Shown piece after piece: positions 61,464 through 64,000 of a DNA stretch of 64,000 nucleotides. The notes beneath the pieces were generated by a model. It ran no database searches. It saw only the letters and a list, made by a program, of their open reading frames with translations, and was not told the DNA's origin. A program made the translations under genes and the position numbers. Source of the stretch: Ureibacillus endophyticus. Its GTDB lineage: Bacteria; Bacillota; Bacilli; Bacillales_A; Planococcaceae. Location: positions 1 through 64,000 of the forward strand of contig NZ_RBZN01000015.1 of the NCBI RefSeq assembly GCF_003628435.1. Direction: 5' to 3'. Position 1 is the first letter of the stretch; the number at the start of each line of letters is the position of its first letter.

Positions 61464-63467
61464 TTATTCATTGCGCTTCATATCGCGGATCGCTTGTATA
61501 GATAAACGGACAAGTAAAATCGCACATAAGAACAATCCTAAATAAGCAGCCGTATTTAAGTAAATCGCATAGGCCGTATTGATAAATTGAGAAATCGCCA
61601 GTAATGCAACGGATATCACCCCAAAAGTAATCCCGACCATTAATAAAACAAACTTCGAAAATAGTTGAGTTATAAATTTTGAGTTATTTTTATCTGAGAA
61701 AATATCATGATGTAAAATCACTTTTCCATCTTCTACCCGTTTAAATAACTGGTCTACTCGTCTAGGAATCTTTCTTAAGTTCGGTAATATCAGTGCAAGT
61801 TCTTCCTCAAGTCGATCCTTTGTCGCAATTGGTTCTTTAAACGGCTTCTTAAATGCTTGTTTTAAATATTGATTGGAGAATTTTTTCGCTTCTTCAAAAA
61901 TATTAAAGGTTGGCTCAATAATACGGAGAGTACCATCCAACGTCACGACAACACGTAACGCAACACTAACGGATGGGTAAAATTGAAGACCATAATCCCG
62001 AATCACAGTAAAAATTGAATAAACTAATTCATCCGTTTGTATTCGATCAACATAAGAGATTTTTAAAATGATTTGGCTAATCGCTTGCTCTAGTTCATGG
62101 CGATCGACATCGTTTTTATTTTTTACCAATAAGGAAATGCCATCAAATAAAATTGATGCATCCCGTTGCTGAATACCAATAAAGAATAATTTTAACCCTT
62201 CCTGCTGAGTAGAGGGTAGTCGGCAAACAGCACCAAAATCAAGAAGCGTAATGATTTTTGTTTCTTCATCATAATAAATATTTCCCGGGTGTGGATCTGC
62301 ATGAAAAATACCTGAAACTAAGGCTTGTTCTAAATATGAAAACAATAGTGTTTCTGCTACTTCATTACAATTTGCATTATAAAATTGATAACGATTTGCC
62401 ACACTTTGACCTTGTGCAAGTCCCATCACTAAAATATTTTCGTTACTGTACTTTTCGTATACTTTAGGAATATTTACTTTTAAATTACTGTTTTCCATAA
62501 CGTTTTTTATTTGAATCATATTGCGTGCTTCAATATTAAAGTCAATTTCCTCTCTCAACGATGCTGCAAAGCCTTCAGCAATATCTCGGAAACCTAAATT
62601 TTCTGCCCACTGAGATTTAGAAGAAACCCAATTCGCAAATTCTATTAAAATACTTAAATCTTCCCGCATAATTTCTTTAACATCTGGACGTAAAAGCTTT
62701 ACGACAACTTTTTCGTTTGTACTTTTTAATATTGCCCGATGTACTTGCCCAATGGAAGCTGCTGCAATTGGCTTCATACTAAAATCAGAAAAAACATCAT
62801 GGATTTCACCAGGTAAGTTTTGTTTCAAAATATCCTTCACCTGTTGTTCTGAAAGTTGTGTAACATTTTGTTGAAGCTTTTCTAATTCTTCTATAAAAAT
62901 AGGAGAAAACAGCTCTTTTCGAGTAGACAACACTTGGCCAAACTTAATGAAGATTCCACCGCATTGCTCGAGTGTATCTCGAAAGGCAACGGCCAATTCT
63001 CGGTCTGAATCACGATTTCTCGCATATTTCATAGTACGAGTAATGCCATTAGTCACGGCAATTTTTAATACTGTTCTTAATCTTTTTTGATGTCTCCAAT
63101 AGCCAATTAAACGCTTAATGAAAGACTTCTTCCCTACTACTCGTCCATTATTTTCATCAAGGGCAATTGGGTCAAATAACTCAAAAAATAAATAGATAAG
63201 CATGGAAATTAAAAGCATACTTCCAACCCAAAGTAAGGTTGCCACATTCACGACGTTATTCATCGTAGAGAAAGAAAAAGTATAATCTGTTCCTCTTAAA
63301 TACGTATACCAAAAGATGAAAGTTGTGAAGGAGACACTAATAATGACAGATAAAATTCTTTTAAAAATATTTACATTCGACCCGATTAACCGTCCACTAA
63401 TAAAAAAGATTAATACGGATACAAAAAATATTTGAACGATTGGTAGAATAATATTCAATCTCCTCAC
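61464..63467 (-). CDS. AarF/ABC1/UbiB atypical kinase
   Basis: 667 residues. Three N-terminal membrane helices (residues 5-105), the ABC1 kinase domain (KFGQVLSTR, AAASIGQVHRA, EIDFNIEARN, HADPHPGNI, LLDFGAVCRL) and two C-terminal membrane helices. The family supports quinone biosynthesis or lipid homeostasis. A GTG start is listed; no ideal ribosome site is seen. Followed by ypcP. Confidence 0.88.
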   Translation of the reverse strand: MRRLNIILPIVQIFFVSVLIFFISGRLIGSNVNIFKRILSVIISVSFTTFIFWYTYLRGTDYTFSFSTMNNVVNVATLLWVGSMLLISMLIYLFFELFDPIALDENNGRVVGKKSFIKRLIGYWRHQKRLRTVLKIAVTNGITRTMKYARNRDSDRELAVAFRDTLEQCGGIFIKFGQVLSTRKELFSPIFIEELEKLQQNVTQLSEQQVKDILKQNLPGEIHDVFSDFSMKPIAAASIGQVHRAILKSTNEKVVVKLLRPDVKEIMREDLSILIEFANWVSSKSQWAENLGFRDIAEGFAASLREEIDFNIEARNMIQIKNVMENSNLKVNIPKVYEKYSNENILVMGLAQGQSVANRYQFYNANCNEVAETLLFSYLEQALVSGIFHADPHPGNIYYDEETKIITLLDFGAVCRLPSTQQEGLKLFFIGIQQRDASILFDGISLLVKNKNDVDRHELEQAISQIILKISYVDRIQTDELVYSIFTVIRDYGLQFYPSVSVALRVVVTLDGTLRIIEPTFNIFEEAKKFSNQYLKQAFKKPFKEPIATKDRLEEELALILPNLRKIPRRVDQLFKRVEDGKVILHHDIFSDKNNSKFITQLFSKFVLLMVGITFGVISVALLAISQFINTAYAIYLNTAAYLGLFLCAILLVRLSIQAIRDMKRNE

Positions 63468-63478
63468 TCACTTTCTTG

Positions 63479-63922
63479 TTAGATAATTGTACAATTCACC
63501 ACAACATTTACATTCCCTCTAATTGCTTTACTAATCATACAAGTTTGTTCTGCTTTAATTGCTAAACGATTTGCAAGTCGAATATGTTTCTCACTTTTTT
63601 CCTTTAATGCAATTTCAACATGATGAATGATTTCTTTATAAGTGAGATTCGAGTTTTCCACTTCTACAATTCCTTCAGATTTCAATGTAAGATAAGCGGG
63701 CACTTTTGAAAGATCCAACATTGTTGCTAAAGAAATGAGATAACACGTAGCTGCTGCACTTAATAACAATTCATCTGGATTTGTACCAATGCCTGGGCCA
63801 TTCATTTCTTTTGGAATGGATACTTCCGTTTTCAAATTACCGCATGAAATATATCCAACTTCATTTCGTCCTCCATCCCAAGTAGTTTCATATTTAAAAC
63901 TGTGCTGACCATTCTTTAACAT
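63479..63922 (-). CDS. OsmC-family peroxide reductase
   Basis: 147 residues, OsmC/Ohr fold with both redox cysteines C60 (SAAATCYLIS) and C128 (AEQTCMISKAI). Reduces organic peroxides with thiol cofactors. GGAAAGG precedes the ATG. Upstream of the ABC1 kinase gene, 11 nt apart, so likely co-transcribed. Confidence 0.88.
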   Translation of the reverse strand: MLKNGQHSFKYETTWDGGRNEVGYISCGNLKTEVSIPKEMNGPGIGTNPDELLLSAAATCYLISLATMLDLSKVPAYLTLKSEGIVEVENSNLTYKEIIHHVEIALKEKSEKHIRLANRLAIKAEQTCMISKAIRGNVNVVVNCTII

Positions 63923-63952
63923 GATCTCATTCCTTTCCTACCCGTATATAGA

Positions 63953-63984
63953 AATGAGGACTCTATATAGTAAGAGCCCTCATT
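63953..63984. terminator. Hairpin near window end
   Basis: AATGAGGACTC (63953-63963) with GAGCCCTCATT (63974-63984), one mismatch, no strong T run; may end a unit beyond the window. Confidence 0.4.
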
Positions 63985-64000
63985 CTAAAGTACCATTGAA

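Overview
The window is chromosomal DNA from a low-GC, endospore-forming member of the Bacillales. Long stretches follow the Bacillus subtilis yui/yut/yun, yur (suf) and yus gene order. The sporulation gene yunB and a spore-type collagen-like gene cluster are present, along with a SAM (S-box) riboswitch, Rex and FadR operators and FosB. Gene content resembles Lysinibacillus/Solibacillus-type Planococcaceae, but that placement is inferred from gene content only. No phage, IS element, CRISPR array, rRNA or tRNA is visible.

Layout. 0.1-8.9 kb: yuiB, a Nudix hydrolase, a frameshifted SAM methyltransferase behind an attenuator-like leader, a PAP2 phosphatase, Fe-S carriers yutM and yutI, yuzD, the NADH dehydrogenase yutJ with two Rex boxes, yuzB, yutF-yutE, a DUF3055 gene and yutD. 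8.9-15 kb: lipA, yunB, an HD-GYP protein, then the overlapping yunF-yunE-yunD operon. 15.3-25 kb: an accessory island with three paralogous 'SxPNxPNITP' head-domain proteins. One of these carries about 345 nearly invariant Gly-Pro-Thr triplets. They are joined by an unknown helical protein, two glycosyltransferase-TPR proteins and a pyruvyltransferase-like protein. The island looks like a locus for building and sugar-decorating a spore-surface filament.

25-33.5 kb is a sulfate assimilation region: a YezD-like small protein, sbp, cysA-cysW-cysT (ABC importer) and, divergently, cysH-sat-cysC. A 241-bp tandem repeat block separates cysH from sat. After a 22-codon micro-gene, a lipoprotein and fosB come sufCDSUB (Fe-S assembly, 34.9-40.1 kb), gltA-gltB with divergent gltC (glutamate synthase, 40.4-47.5 kb), metN-metI-metQ under an S-box riboswitch, yusE, yusF, gcvH, yusI and the fadN-fadA-fadE beta-oxidation operon (52.4-57.8 kb). 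The last segment has a thioredoxin-like gene, a 52-bp minisatellite, yfnB, a C39-like protease, a 5'-3' exonuclease, an ABC1 kinase and an OsmC protein.

The sulfur theme links several parts: sulfate uptake and reduction feed cysteine, the cysteine desulfurase SufS feeds Fe-S assembly, and LipA, APS reductase (CysH), glutamate synthase, YutI and YutM use or carry Fe-S clusters. GcvH carries lipoate. Intergenic DNA is rich in intrinsic terminators and in at least four different repeat families. The least explained features are the collagen/glycosylation island, the 22-codon micro-gene and the intergenic repeat elements.
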